64,000 nucleotides of DNA. It comes from Ananas comosus (Eukaryota > Streptophyta > Magnoliopsida > Poales > Bromeliaceae). The notes beneath the pieces were generated by a model. It worked only from the letters and a program-made list of their open reading frames with translations. It did no database searches and was not told the origin of the DNA. The stretch covers positions 4,485,325-4,549,324 of the forward strand of contig NC_033638.1 in the NCBI RefSeq assembly GCF_001540865.1. Direction: 5' to 3'. The position numbers and the translations under genes were made by a program. Shown here in pieces: positions 36,627 to 46,582 of the stretch (its first letter is position 1; every line of letters starts with the position of its first letter).

Positions 36627-39486
36627 TGTCACGCCCCGAGCCCGATCCTTTTGGCCGGTTCGAGCGCGTCGAACAGACGCCGAACGGACAGAGCCTCCCC
36701 TGTACACCCAAGGCTCAACAACAGGTACAGATATAGTATAAAATCTGCACTTGCGGAAGCATACATAATGGCTTGCACGAGAGCAAGCAATAGCCAAAGT
36801 GAAAGTACTAACTAATCAACATACAAGTATTATGATTAAATTTAAATCACATACATGCATTCAACTTCGAAATTCTTTTACAGTCTTTGCATCATTTCTT
36901 TTTGTACATCTCAAATCTCCAAAATAAACCTTTGCATTTAACATCATAAAGTATCTTTGATACATTTGCTTTAACATCCCTAATCATCGTCTAAGTACAA
37001 AAGATGATATATATAAAAGGGGTATGCAACTACAAAATGTGGAGTATCTCAGGCGGTCTCTGTCTAGGGCGCATTACTCTTACCGCTATCGTCTGCCGGC
37101 TCGCTCGGTCCCGGCTCTGTGAAAATAGTGGGGTGAGAACTATAACAAAGTTTCCAGTGGGTTCGGCAACCAACCACGCCGACTTTCCCACTAGGTCTAA
37201 ATCAGGCATAATAGAAGAACAGATAGATAGTAACCAACTAAACAAATGCAACTAATATGCCTGAACGATAAGTAATGCGATGCTCGATAGAATACTCATG
37301 ATGAATGCAAGATCATAGTTTCATTATCCAATCTCTTGGCTAGCCCGTAGGTTTCGCCCTCAATCGACTCACCAACTCAAATTTCAAATATCAGGGAGAA
37401 GAATAGATAGATAGTAACCAACTAAACAAATACAGCTAATATGCCTGAACGATAGTAATGCGATGCTCGATAGAATACTCATGATGAATGCAAGATCATA
37501 GTTTCATTACCCAATCTCTTGGCTAACTCGTACGTTTCGCCCTCAATAGACTCATCAACTTAAATCCCAAGTATCGGGGAGACTACTACGCCGGACGGGA
37601 CCGTCCTCTGGGGAGACTACTACGACCCAGTGATGACAACTCCGGAGCACATCGCCCGAGGGGGAGCTACCACCCTCGAGCAAGGATTTACAGATGAGTA
37701 TGATCAAATCCTTAACTATAAGGATGTCAAGTTCAACCCATTCCTTAACTATAAGAAAACAATGCACATATGACCCTTAACTCTAAGGTCGTTATGTCAT
37801 AATGTCACTACCTTTGTATACTTGCATTCGTTAATCTTTACTCGTGTCATATACACTACTTGTTCTTTGTACTCAAATAATGATGCCACACTTGTTCTCT
37901 AAGTGTTCAAGACTCGTAGATGCCACTCTCTACGACTCATGTCCACATGTCATATTTGTTTACTAAGTCCACTAGGTTCTTGTCACTTGTCATGCATACA
38001 TAGGGTTTATAAATTCTCATTGTCTCACTAGCATTTCACATGTATTTGAACCCACAACATGTGATAAGAAGCTCACAATTATCCCTACTATGCAATATGC
38101 TCAATACATACATATGCTCAAATATGACACTTTAGACATAAAAAGAATTCCGAGGTCTTTGATATGCACCACCCACCTTGTATGGTTGCAAAGGTGCTAC
38201 GGTAAATTTCTTAGGATTTTTGAAGCCCTACTTTATCGCCTGCGGCAAAACGAAGCCAAATTAGGCTTAATACTTAGAACTCCTACATAGGCTTTTCGTA
38301 ACGTCAAACTGAGTTGCCCAACGTGTCAGGAATACTTCCAATTAGGTTTCTATAAGGCCAATTTGCCTTAAAAATATCCTAGGACAAAAGCCCCAAATTC
38401 TATGCCCTAACAATGTCATATAGGGTTTTCTTCTAGATTGATCTCATTCCTAAGCAAAAGCTAGCTCAGAATCAACTAGGAAGCATTCTAATATTATCAC
38501 TAAGCCATTCCAAGCATCCATAGGGCATCTACTTTAAACCCTAGGTGTTCACCATTAGAGCACATGAAGTTCCCATGGGTTTTATGGTGTTCATGGTGTT
38601 CATGGCCCTAAAGGGTCTCTAAAGTCTCTAAGAAACTCAAAACTCTAAAACTTAGGGTTTAAAACCAAACCCTAGAAGTAATCTTGCAAGAACTCACCTC
38701 TAGTCCCAAGCTCTACCAAGTCCTTCTTGTTGGAGAGCTTCTAGAACCACCAAAACCTCCAAAATCCACCTTCAATGCCTTCTAAGCCTTCTTCTCCTTG
38801 CTCTAAGGCACAATCTCTAGAGAGAGAGGGAAATGAAGTGGAGAGGAGAGAAGGGGCCGTTGCTGTGAAGGGAGGTGTTTGGGGGTATGTATGGTATGCT
38901 ACAATTGCAACTAACGCCCCCAAATATCTCTATTTGCAACAGACCTTATTGTTGCTGCCAGACCAAAGTGTACCAGTACACGGGACTCTGTCACCGGTAA
39001 CACGATTACGCAGAGGCAAACCCGAGAGCAGCCTCCTCGGATTTTACCAAAGTGTACCGGTACACACCAGGGGTGCACCGGTACATTTCTGCGAAAACTC
39101 AAATCCGAGAGCAAACTCTTCTCGGTTTGCAGGGCTGTACCGGTACACCTCCGATGTTAAACCGGTAACACTTTGCCCAGTGGTTTTGCCCCGTTTTCGA
39201 TTCTATTTCGCGCCGGTCGATGCTAAAACCCTTTTAACTCTTTTAGAACTCCTTTTTAACCCTTCCAATATTGTTGGAACGCTTAATGGAACATACCAAA
39301 CTATTTCTTTCATATTGTTCACTTTTAAATCGCGCTGAGCAATACTAAAACTTGTTCTCGGGACTCGACTTTGACCCTTCCAACATTGTTGGAATGTCAA
39401 CCGGACTTTGTCCATCCATTTCTCTCGGCACTTTAACCAATTTGGCTAAAGTTCGATAATCGCTATCGAGGTTTCGATATGTTACA
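36627..39486 (-). mobile_element. Solo LTR inside tandem unit 3
   Basis: 2,860 bp, TGTCACGCCCCGAGC...TATGTTACA, with a perfect AGAGG target duplication (36,622-36,626 and 39,487-39,491). It belongs to the GGGGCGTGACA-type LTR group. It contains a tandem duplication of about 185 bp (about 37,213-37,395 and 37,398-37,575) and TGTACCGGTACA palindromes (38,969-39,147). No internal domain. Confidence 0.9.
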
Positions 39487-40438
39487 AGAGGGGTGGTAGC
39501 CCACCCTCTAATTGCAACTCCCCTTCACCCTAACTACCACTTCTTCTACTCTCTCCAAATCCCCACTGTCGTCGCCGCCGCCATACCCCACACAACCATC
39601 CCACCTAGAGGCACTCCTATCCCACACACCAGTCCAACAAAGAGGGAGGCAGGGACAACCCAAGGTGCTCACAAGCATGTAAGAAGGGTTCTTATTGTTT
39701 GAACCACCTCCAGCAATAATATTGTCATTCCCTTCTCCCCCAACAACTTCTTCCTCTCCCTTCACAAACCCACTACAGCCCTCGTAGCGCCCTGCATAAC
39801 CACCCAATCCCTACTGCTGTTGCTATCATGCCCCGCACAACCACCTCATAGCACCTCCCCCCCCAACCTCCATGCATGGAATGTCGTGGGTTCCACACAA
39901 GAGGCCATGGTTTGTCCATATGAGGTCATAGGTTACGCATAAAAGTCATGGATTAAGCAGCAGGTGGAGACTGACTTTGTTAACAGTATTTATAATTTAA
40001 TATTACTAAAATAATTAATAATTAAAGAGAACACTCATCGAATCTACAGATTTTACTCATTTTGTCATCCTCACGCCACTTTCATTACCAATATTGTGAT
40101 TATCGATTGGATAGTCTTCACATCAATATCGTTATGAAGCAGTCTCGTGTAATAGTCTTGCGATTGATACTATATCTCCGACGGATGTAAATCTTTCTCG
40201 ATGTATATCAACATACTTTTATAATATTCAAACAATCCAATCATTCCATCAAATGATTCATCATATACTATTTTGTTAGCTATCAATACATATAATAAAA
40301 GGGCAACCTTAAAGTGCCACGCGTCGCCTCCCCCGCTAACCCCCTCCTTCTCAGTTCCGAGGGATTGGCGGGCTCTCCCCCTCTCTCCCCTTCTCGCGTG
40401 CCCGCACGAGAGGGGACCCGTGCACATGACGGGGCGGG

Positions 40439-40440
<2 letters not shown>

Positions 40441-40483
<43 letters not shown>
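40441..40483. repeat. (CT)n tract in the Helitron
   Basis: Part of a longer CT-rich region at 40,370-40,920 that gives Ser/Leu-rich and Arg/Glu-rich open frames on opposite strands. These are not genes. Confidence 0.85.
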
Positions 40484-40485
<2 letters not shown>

Positions 40486-40611
40486 GTGCCCCCGCGAGAG
40501 GGGACCGCGCACATGGCAGCCACCCCCTCCCCCTCCCGGCTCTCTCTCTATATCTCTCTCTCCTCCCCGACTCCCTCCCTCTCTACTGTGGCCACGTGGG
40601 CCCTCCCCACG

Positions 40612-40650
<39 letters not shown>

Positions 40651-41257
40651 CCTTCCCCCTCTCTCTTCTCGCCACTTCCCGCCTCCCGTCTCTGTCTCTC
40701 TCTCTCTCTCTCTCTCCGCGCCGGCGCGCTGCTTTCCTGCGCGCCAGGCCCGGGCGCGGGATCGCCCCACATCGCAGGCGCCCGCCCGCGGGCTCTGTCC
40801 TTTCTCTCTCTCCCCTTCTCCCTCTCCCCAACCACCCCTCCGGATCCTCCTCTCCCTCTTCCCCTCCGGCTCTCTCTCTCTCTCCCCCTTTTCCTCCTCC
40901 CCCCTCCCTCGGCCGAGAGTAGGCAGCGCCGGAGGGCGGGCGGCGCGCGATCGAGCGCGGGGCGCATGCCAGCGGACGGAGTCGCGGGTCGTCTGCGCCG
41001 CGTGGCGCTCGCGCGGGCGGGCAGCCACCGGAGGCTCTGACGCGGCAGCGTACGGGACAGCGGCGGCCTGGGGCGTGCGGGAGGGAGCGGCGGCGGTGGG
41101 CCCGTGCGGGGCCAGTTCTTTCCCTTGTGAGTCCCACTCCCTGTCTCTCTCTTTTTTAACTTTTCTTTTTTTTTTTCCTTTTTTTTCCTTTCCGTACACT
41201 CGCGCTTCCTTCTTGCCTCGACGTCGGGGCGGCGCCGCCCCTCGACGTCGTTCTCGC

Positions 41258-41452
41258 GCGGAGGCCGCGGCGGAGTGCGTCGACGCCGTGCGCCTCGGGG
41301 CGCTCGTGCGGGTGCGGGGGCGCGTCGGGGTTTATAGAGGGGCAGTGCAGATCACCGTTGCGGACGTGGTCGTGGAGAAGGATCCCAACTCGGAGGTGCT
41401 CCACTGGTTGGATTGTATGAGGTTGGCCAGGGACTACTACGACGTCGTATAG
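41258..41452 (+). pseudogene. STN1: Captured fragment of STN1 (CST telomere complex subunit)
   Basis: About 64 codons ending at TAG, containing VRLGALVRVRGRVGVYRG, QITVADVVVEKDP and EVLHWLDCMRLARDYYD. This is the second half of the OB-fold of plant STN1, which with CTC1 and TEN1 protects telomere ends and helps fill in the C-strand. The first half of the OB-fold (the VDDGTGC region) is missing, and an unrelated GC-rich sequence precedes it. It lies in the same orientation as the Helitron, as expected for gene capture. It may be transcribed but cannot encode functional STN1. The family match is clear over this short span. Confidence 0.8.
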
Positions 41453-43058
41453 TGTCATCGTCGTCAGGTTAGTGTGTTATGTTTATGTGCACACAAACTG
41501 TTTGATGAAATGCGTCAATGGAGCTGCTTTTGTTGGTCATAGCTGTTTAGAGAGAAAAATTGCACGAATAGTCCCTATAGTTCTCGTTTGAACACTTTTA
41601 GCCCATAAAAATCTAAACTTTCTCCATTCTACGATTTCCAGTAGCGCCGTCCTTGTCATCTTCTTCGTCTTCTTCGGTTAGTGTGTTGTGCGTGGAAGAA
41701 GTTTGGTGAAATGCATGAGTGCAGTTGATTTTGTTGCTTATAGTTCTTTAGAGGGTGGTAAAATTGCCTGAGTGGTCCCTGTACTATGCCGATATTGCTA
41801 CTTGGTTATCGCTACATTTTTCAATCAAATACTTTAGTCAATGAAAATCTAAATTTCCTCTTTTTTTCCCTTTTTATTTTTTTGACTTATAGCTGTGTCA
41901 GAGAATGCAATTTAATTTAAATTTAAAATTTTTTCGCAGGCGCGAGCGGACACGTGCGGGCAAGCGGGGTGCGTGTGCAGGCGCGAGTGGGTTAAATTTA
42001 AATTTATGTCTAAAATTTATTTTTTTTCGCTGGCACGAGCGGACGCACATGGGTGAGCGGGTGCGTGCGCGTGTGCGAGCGGGCGCGCCTGAGCGGGAGT
42101 GGCCGCGGGTGCGGGGGGGCAAACCGGCGCGGATGCGAGCTCGAGTGTTGTGGGTGGCCTACAAAACATTAAAATAATTTTAAACGCAGGTGCGACCGGC
42201 GCGGATGCCAGCCCTAAGTGTTGTGGGTCGCATACAAAAATTAAATTAATTTTAAATTTAAATTTTTTATTTTGAATGTAGCTTATTTGGCTTTCTTTTA
42301 AACATTTATATATATCCTTTGAATAGGGGATCCTGACTGAGTATGGCAGGCCTCTTCAGCGGTCGGGCGGGCGAGCGAACGCCTGCGAGCGGGTGCGGGC
42401 GCGAGTGGCGCAGGCGCGAATCGTGCGAGCAGGCGAACGGACGCGGCCGGGCGAAGGCGTGGGTGTCGAAGCTTAAATTTTAAATTTTAACATTTGAAAT
42501 TGAAATTTTACCATTTAAAATTTAACAATTGAATTTTTTAAATTCAATTTATAATTTAATATGTAAAATATTAAAATTTAAAATTTAAAATTTAAAACTT
42601 AAAATTTAAAATTTAAAATTGTATATTTTTTCTTAATTACTAAAACTAAATTTTAAAATCTTTATGTTTTAAATTTTAAAATTTAGTTTCTAAATTATAG
42701 ATTTTAACTTTTATATTCAAATTATAAAGTTTAAAATTTTAAAAATTATATATATTAATTTACTAAATATATTATGGAATGTCAAATTACCTAGCTGAAT
42801 TCCTAAAAAATTAAAATTACAGCGAGTTATTTGATGCATATAAAAGTTAGAATTATAAAGATTAGGAATCAACAAAACTCTATTTAAAATCATATATTTA
42901 AAATATACAAATTGAATTAAGATAAAATGTATTTTTTAAAATTTAAATGTTCAAAATGTTAAGTTCAAATTTTAGGATTTAAACAAAAGGACGTTAAAAA
43001 GTTTAAAGTTTAAATAAATTGCATAAATTTCCCGCCGCGAAGAGCGGGCCAACACTAG

Positions 43059-44279
43059 TATATATTCATTCACAATCATGTGGAATCGAATTGTGAATTT
43101 GAGAAGAAAATTTTCTCTAGTACAATTTGCTAAATGATACATTTTCGTCTCAAAATTATTAAATGTCGAATCTGTACTAATCGCGATCAATTTCTTTCGA
43201 CTGCCAACATATTATGGACTATTCCCACCCCTAACTGACTGTCTATCATAATGAACATTTATTGACATCGATGATTAGCTATTTTAACTATATAAAAAAT
43301 CTTTCAAAAATAATATAAAATATATATTTAGTCAAATAATACAAAAAAATAGAGGGAGGAAGAGAGGAAGCACTTAAAGGCACCCTACCCTATACACCAA
43401 TCCAACAAAGATGAAGAAATAGACCACCCAAGATGCTTACAAGCAAGCAAAGAGGGTCTCTATTGCTTGAAGCACCTTCAGCAATAATGATAGAGAATAG
43501 TGGCCCACCCTCTAACTGCAACTCCCCTTCCCCCCAATTGCCACATCCATGCTCCTTTCATAAACCCACTACAATTGCCATAGTGCTCCATACAACTACC
43601 CAATCCCCCCTGCCGCTGCTGCTATTGCCGTGCCCCGCACAACCACCCCACCCAGAGGCATCCTTGCCCTACACATCAATCCAACAAAAGGGAAGGAGGG
43701 ACCACCCAAGGTGCTCACAAGCATGTAAGAAGGGTCCCTATTGTTTGAAGCACCTCCAACAGCAATACTGCCAATCCCCTCCCCTCAACTACTTCTCTCG
43801 CTTCATCTGCAAACCCACTAAAGCCACCACAATGCCCTGCATAACCACCCAATCCCCGCTGTCGTCGCAACTATGCCCAGCACAACTGCCCAACTGCTAC
43901 TCTAACCCTGCCACACCCCCTACCGCCACCCCACCACTACACCCCCACATTGCCCGCCACTCCCCCTCCCCCTCCTCCTCCTCCTCCCTTTTCCCTTCCA
44001 TACTGCCAAACACCCTTCTCCACCTCCACTTCCCCAATTTTAACTACACAACCACCAACAGAGGAAATAGAAGGTTATACAGAGCTACCTGCACATGCGA
44101 AGGTGAGGTCAACGGCGAGGACGACGTCGCACGGCGAGGACGACGTCATAGGGTGAGGGCTAGGGCGACGATGCCCGGCAACGTCGACCGGGAAAAGCGA
44201 TGTGCGAGAGAAAAGAGAAAGAGAGATATGTAGCGTGAGGAGGGTTGCGGGGAAGACGAGTCAGAGAGCTGATATCCAT
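43059..44279. other. Remainder of tandem unit 4 and GC-rich junction
   Basis: Tandem unit sequence resumes at 43,059. After about 44,020 a Gly/Arg/Asp-coding GC-rich stretch with the repeat CGGCGAGGACGACGTC leads into the palindrome array. No gene is recognised. Confidence 0.5.
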
Positions 44280-44289
44280 AAGAAGTGGT

Positions 44290-44545
44290 GATTGCCGCTT
44301 TTAGAAAACGGTAAACGATCTACCCTCTTATACAGACGGTAAACGGTACACCGCCTTCTAAAAACGATGTATCATTCACCGTCTTATTAAGGTTCCCTAA
44401 AATACTCGGAGTAGTTTGTAGAATATGTTAAAAGTGATGAATCGTTCACCGCCTTTATGAAGGCGGTGAATGATTCATCGCCTTAGCAGGTTTGTTATGA
44501 AGGCGGTGATAGATTCACCGCTTTTTAAAAAATTTCACCGTAGCT
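44290..44545. repeat. GGTGAA...TTCACC palindrome array near MULE end
   Basis: Several copies of GGCGGTGAATGATTCACCGC-like palindromes with variants (CGGTAAACG, CGTTCACCGCC). Related arrays occur at 45,676-45,870 and 62,745-63,000, each close to a MULE terminus. Confidence 0.8.
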
Positions 44546-44644
44546 TCTACATAGTAAAGAGAGGATTAATTTATCAAATTTATTTTTTATAGAGTCATTT
44601 ATTCAATTATAATATTTTATAGGGCCATTTTGTAGGAAAAATCC
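44546..44644. mobile_element. Probable right terminus of the large MULE
   Basis: Reverse-complemented, the end reads GGATTTTTCCTACAAAATGGCCCTATAAAA. This aligns with the verified MULE terminus GGGCTTTTTTTGCAAATGGCC at 45,546. The matching left terminus and the 9-bp duplication (expected TATTGGAGA if this is the true end) were not found. Assignment to the PMD/transposase element is inferred. Confidence 0.5.
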
Positions 44645-44796
44645 TATTGGAGACGAATGGGGATGGAATGCCTACCAACCCGGTTTGATTTGCATTTGAA
44701 CTTGCACTCGCCCGTAGGAAGAGAATAAGACTAGGTTTCGATGAAGTTCTTGGAAGGCGAAGGCCATGCGGTGAGTGGACGTGAATGGCGCTGATG

Positions 44797-45252
44797 ATGA
44801 TGGAACACCAACTCCTCCTCAGCACCCGCAGCTTTTCCTTCCTTTCCTCCTCCGCCTCCGCCTCCGTTTCCTCCTCTGTAGTAGTAAATCAGCGATGAGT
44901 TTTCCGAAAAACTGCCGTCACATCTACACCATGCAAGAGTACGATGAAGAAGCGGGCGACGGGGAAAGCGAGCGCCTCCTTGTCGTCGGAGACGAGCGCA
45001 TCCTCGCAGCAGACGTCGGCAGCGACAGCGGTGGTCCCCACTCACCGGGCCACCGTCCACGACCACCAGCGTGGCGTCGTCCACCAATTCCTCGTTCCCA
45101 AGGTACTAAAAAAAAAGGGAAAAAAAAGAGCTAATCGAAAATCTTCTTGTTTTCTCAACATGTAATATTATCAGCCGATTGTTTCCAGGACCAGTACATA
45201 CTCCACACTGCCTAGTCGTGGAACATTTCCCTGCCCTTCGCCTGCCGCCATG
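44797..45252 (+). pseudogene. Upstream duplicate of FdC2 exons 1-2, with stops
   Basis: Exon 1 copy 44,797-45,102 and exon 2 copy 45,189-45,252 keep the same lengths and splice sites as the functional copy downstream. A TGA at 44,896-44,898 (codon 34 of the transit peptide) and a TAG at 45,213-45,215 (after YILHTA) would abolish the protein. This copy retains the original upstream sequence, probably the ancestral promoter. Confidence 0.85.
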
Positions 45253-45545
45253 GTATTTCCATTTCCCCAAACTTCTTCCTTACGGTTCCTTCCTCCGTAC
45301 ACTGGGCATAAGAAATATTAGGGTTAACTGCCTTTGCCGAACTTGTTGCTTTAGTCACTCACCGTTTAATTTTGCAATTTAATCTCTAATATTTGCTAGT
45401 TATTAGTTCGTTGCATCCTTTCTAGCGGAAATTGCTAAAATCAACACCAAAATGTTTGCCGCTTCACCACCAAATCTTGCCACATGGCAATTTCCATATG
45501 GTTCATTGGAAAATTTTAACCGAATGACTTGATTAAAACAAAAAA

Positions 45546-46425
45546 GGGCTTTTTTTGCAAATGGCCTCCTGAAAAAATTTTATTTTAAAACTAGCCCCAA
45601 TAAATTTATAATTGTAAAAATGACCCTATCCCTACCACGCAGGCGCCACGTGGGCACAGCCTGCTTGGCAAGTTGAACATGGTGAATCATTCATTGTGTT
45701 CAAACACGGTGAATGGTTCACTGTGTTCAAACACAGTGAATGATTCACCATATTTCATATTTATATTTTTTTCTTCTCATTTTCAATATTTATATATATT
45801 TTTTCTAGACACGGTGAACCATTCACCGTGTTCAAACACGGTGAATGATTCACCGTATTCCGTACTTATATTCTCCCTATTAGGGATATCAACGGGTCGA
45901 GTTTGGATCGGGTTTTCAAAAACCCGAATTCGAACCCAAAAATCAAATTAAAACCCGAACCCGGATCCAAACCCGATGGGTTTTAAAAATCCATACCCAT
46001 ATCCATCCCCGACCAAAAACCCGAAACCCGAATCCGGACCCGAACCTGGTGGGTACAGTTGGATGAAGATCTAAGGAATAAAAATTATTAAAAATTTTAT
46101 ATATTGTATAAATAAATAAAAATAAATTATGTATATAAATAATTTATTCGGGTTTGGGTTCGGATAATATTTCGGGTATCCATACCCATTGACATCCTTA
46201 CTCCCTATTCCTTTATTTTCTCTAGACATGATAAATCATTTACCGTGTTTGAACACGGTGAATGGTTCACCGTATTCAACTTAACACCCTCACCCAGCCT
46301 CGCTCGCATGGCGCTGACGCGGCGTCTGCGTGGCAGGGTCAAGGCCAAAAGTATAAATATAAATTTGTTGAGACTATTTTTAAAATAAAATTTTTTTTAG
46401 GGGGCTAGATGCCAAAAAAAAGCCC
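45546..46425. mobile_element. Non-autonomous MULE in the duplicated FdC2 intron
   Basis: Ends are GGGCTTTTTTTGCAAATGGCC and, reverse-complemented, GGGCTTTTTTTTGGCATCTAG. Terminal inverted repeats span about 80-100 bp. The 9-bp target duplication AACAAAAAA is perfect (45,537-45,545 and 46,426-46,434), diagnostic of the Mutator superfamily. It carries GGTGAA...TTCACC palindromes at 45,676-45,870 and 46,225-46,282 and a nested hAT MITE. No coding sequence. Confidence 0.9.
45881..46200. mobile_element. hAT-type MITE nested in the MULE
   Basis: 320 bp with ends TAGGGATATCAACGGG and (reverse complement) TAAGGATGTCAATGGG, and a perfect 8-bp target duplication CTCCCTAT (45,873-45,880 and 46,201-46,208). 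The interior is made of alternating CCCGAA and TTCGGG motifs. Confidence 0.9.
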
Positions 46426-46434
46426 AACAAAAAA

Positions 46435-46582
46435 TGAAACAAAAAAAATTGGGTACAAAGTTCACCAATGGTTGTATTAATCTGAAATTTTTTTTTTCCT
46501 TTAATAGAGTCTAAAAGCTTTTCGTCAGGTTATGCTCAACCGAGTTCCCAGCCTCTACTATGTGATGCAAACCTCAATCGTG
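46435..46582 (+). other. Duplication junction upstream of FdC2 exon 1
   Basis: This stretch, ending GATGCAAACCTCAATC, is the same sequence that lies in intron 2 at about 47,340-47,487. It is the right end of duplication copy 1, joined directly to exon 1 of copy 2. Unit length is about 0.9 kb once the MULE is removed. Confidence 0.85.

Larger units (their letters stand above)
40283..43058 (+). mobile_element. Helitron carrying an STN1 gene fragment
   Basis: Inserted exactly between A and T: removing it restores GCTA|TATATATTCATT, the sequence of the other tandem units. The 5' end is TCAATACATATAATAAAAGG. The 3' end has the hairpin CCCGC-CGCGAAGA-GCGGG (43,031-43,048), seven bases, then CTAG at 43,055-43,058. 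No Rep/helicase gene is present, so it is non-autonomous. It is a mosaic: CT-rich GC-rich sequence (40,300-41,170), an STN1 piece (about 41,258-41,452), a duplicated intron-like part (41,466-41,760) and alternating AT-rich and GCGAGCGG-rich tracts (41,900-42,480). Confidence 0.9.
33462..44020 (-). repeat. Four-copy tandem array, units about 1.0-1.25 kb, split by two insertions
   Basis: Units start near 33,535, 34,528, 35,775 and 39,871, each marked by CATGGAATG...GTGGGTTC..CACAAGAGGTC. Each carries about 700 bp of AT-rich sequence, then a shorter internal repeat with GGTGCTCACAAGCA...GGTTCCTATT, once in the first unit and twice in later ones. Unit 3 is split by the solo LTR at 36,627 and unit 4 by the Helitron at 40,283. 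Minus-strand translation gives a recurring peptide (MIGLFEYYEYV...LHPSETQYQSQ...DIGNEGG) that ends at a plausible splice donor GTGAGT, followed about 90 bp on by an acceptor CTGCAG. I infer duplicated N-terminal exons of the MULE transposase; the repeat structure itself is directly visible. Confidence 0.75.

Noticed and set aside
40273..41199. Long open frames of 202-282 codons on both strands
   Set aside because: They are Ser/Leu-rich or Arg/Glu-rich products of CT-rich low-complexity DNA in a Helitron, with no domain and mutual overlap on opposite strands.
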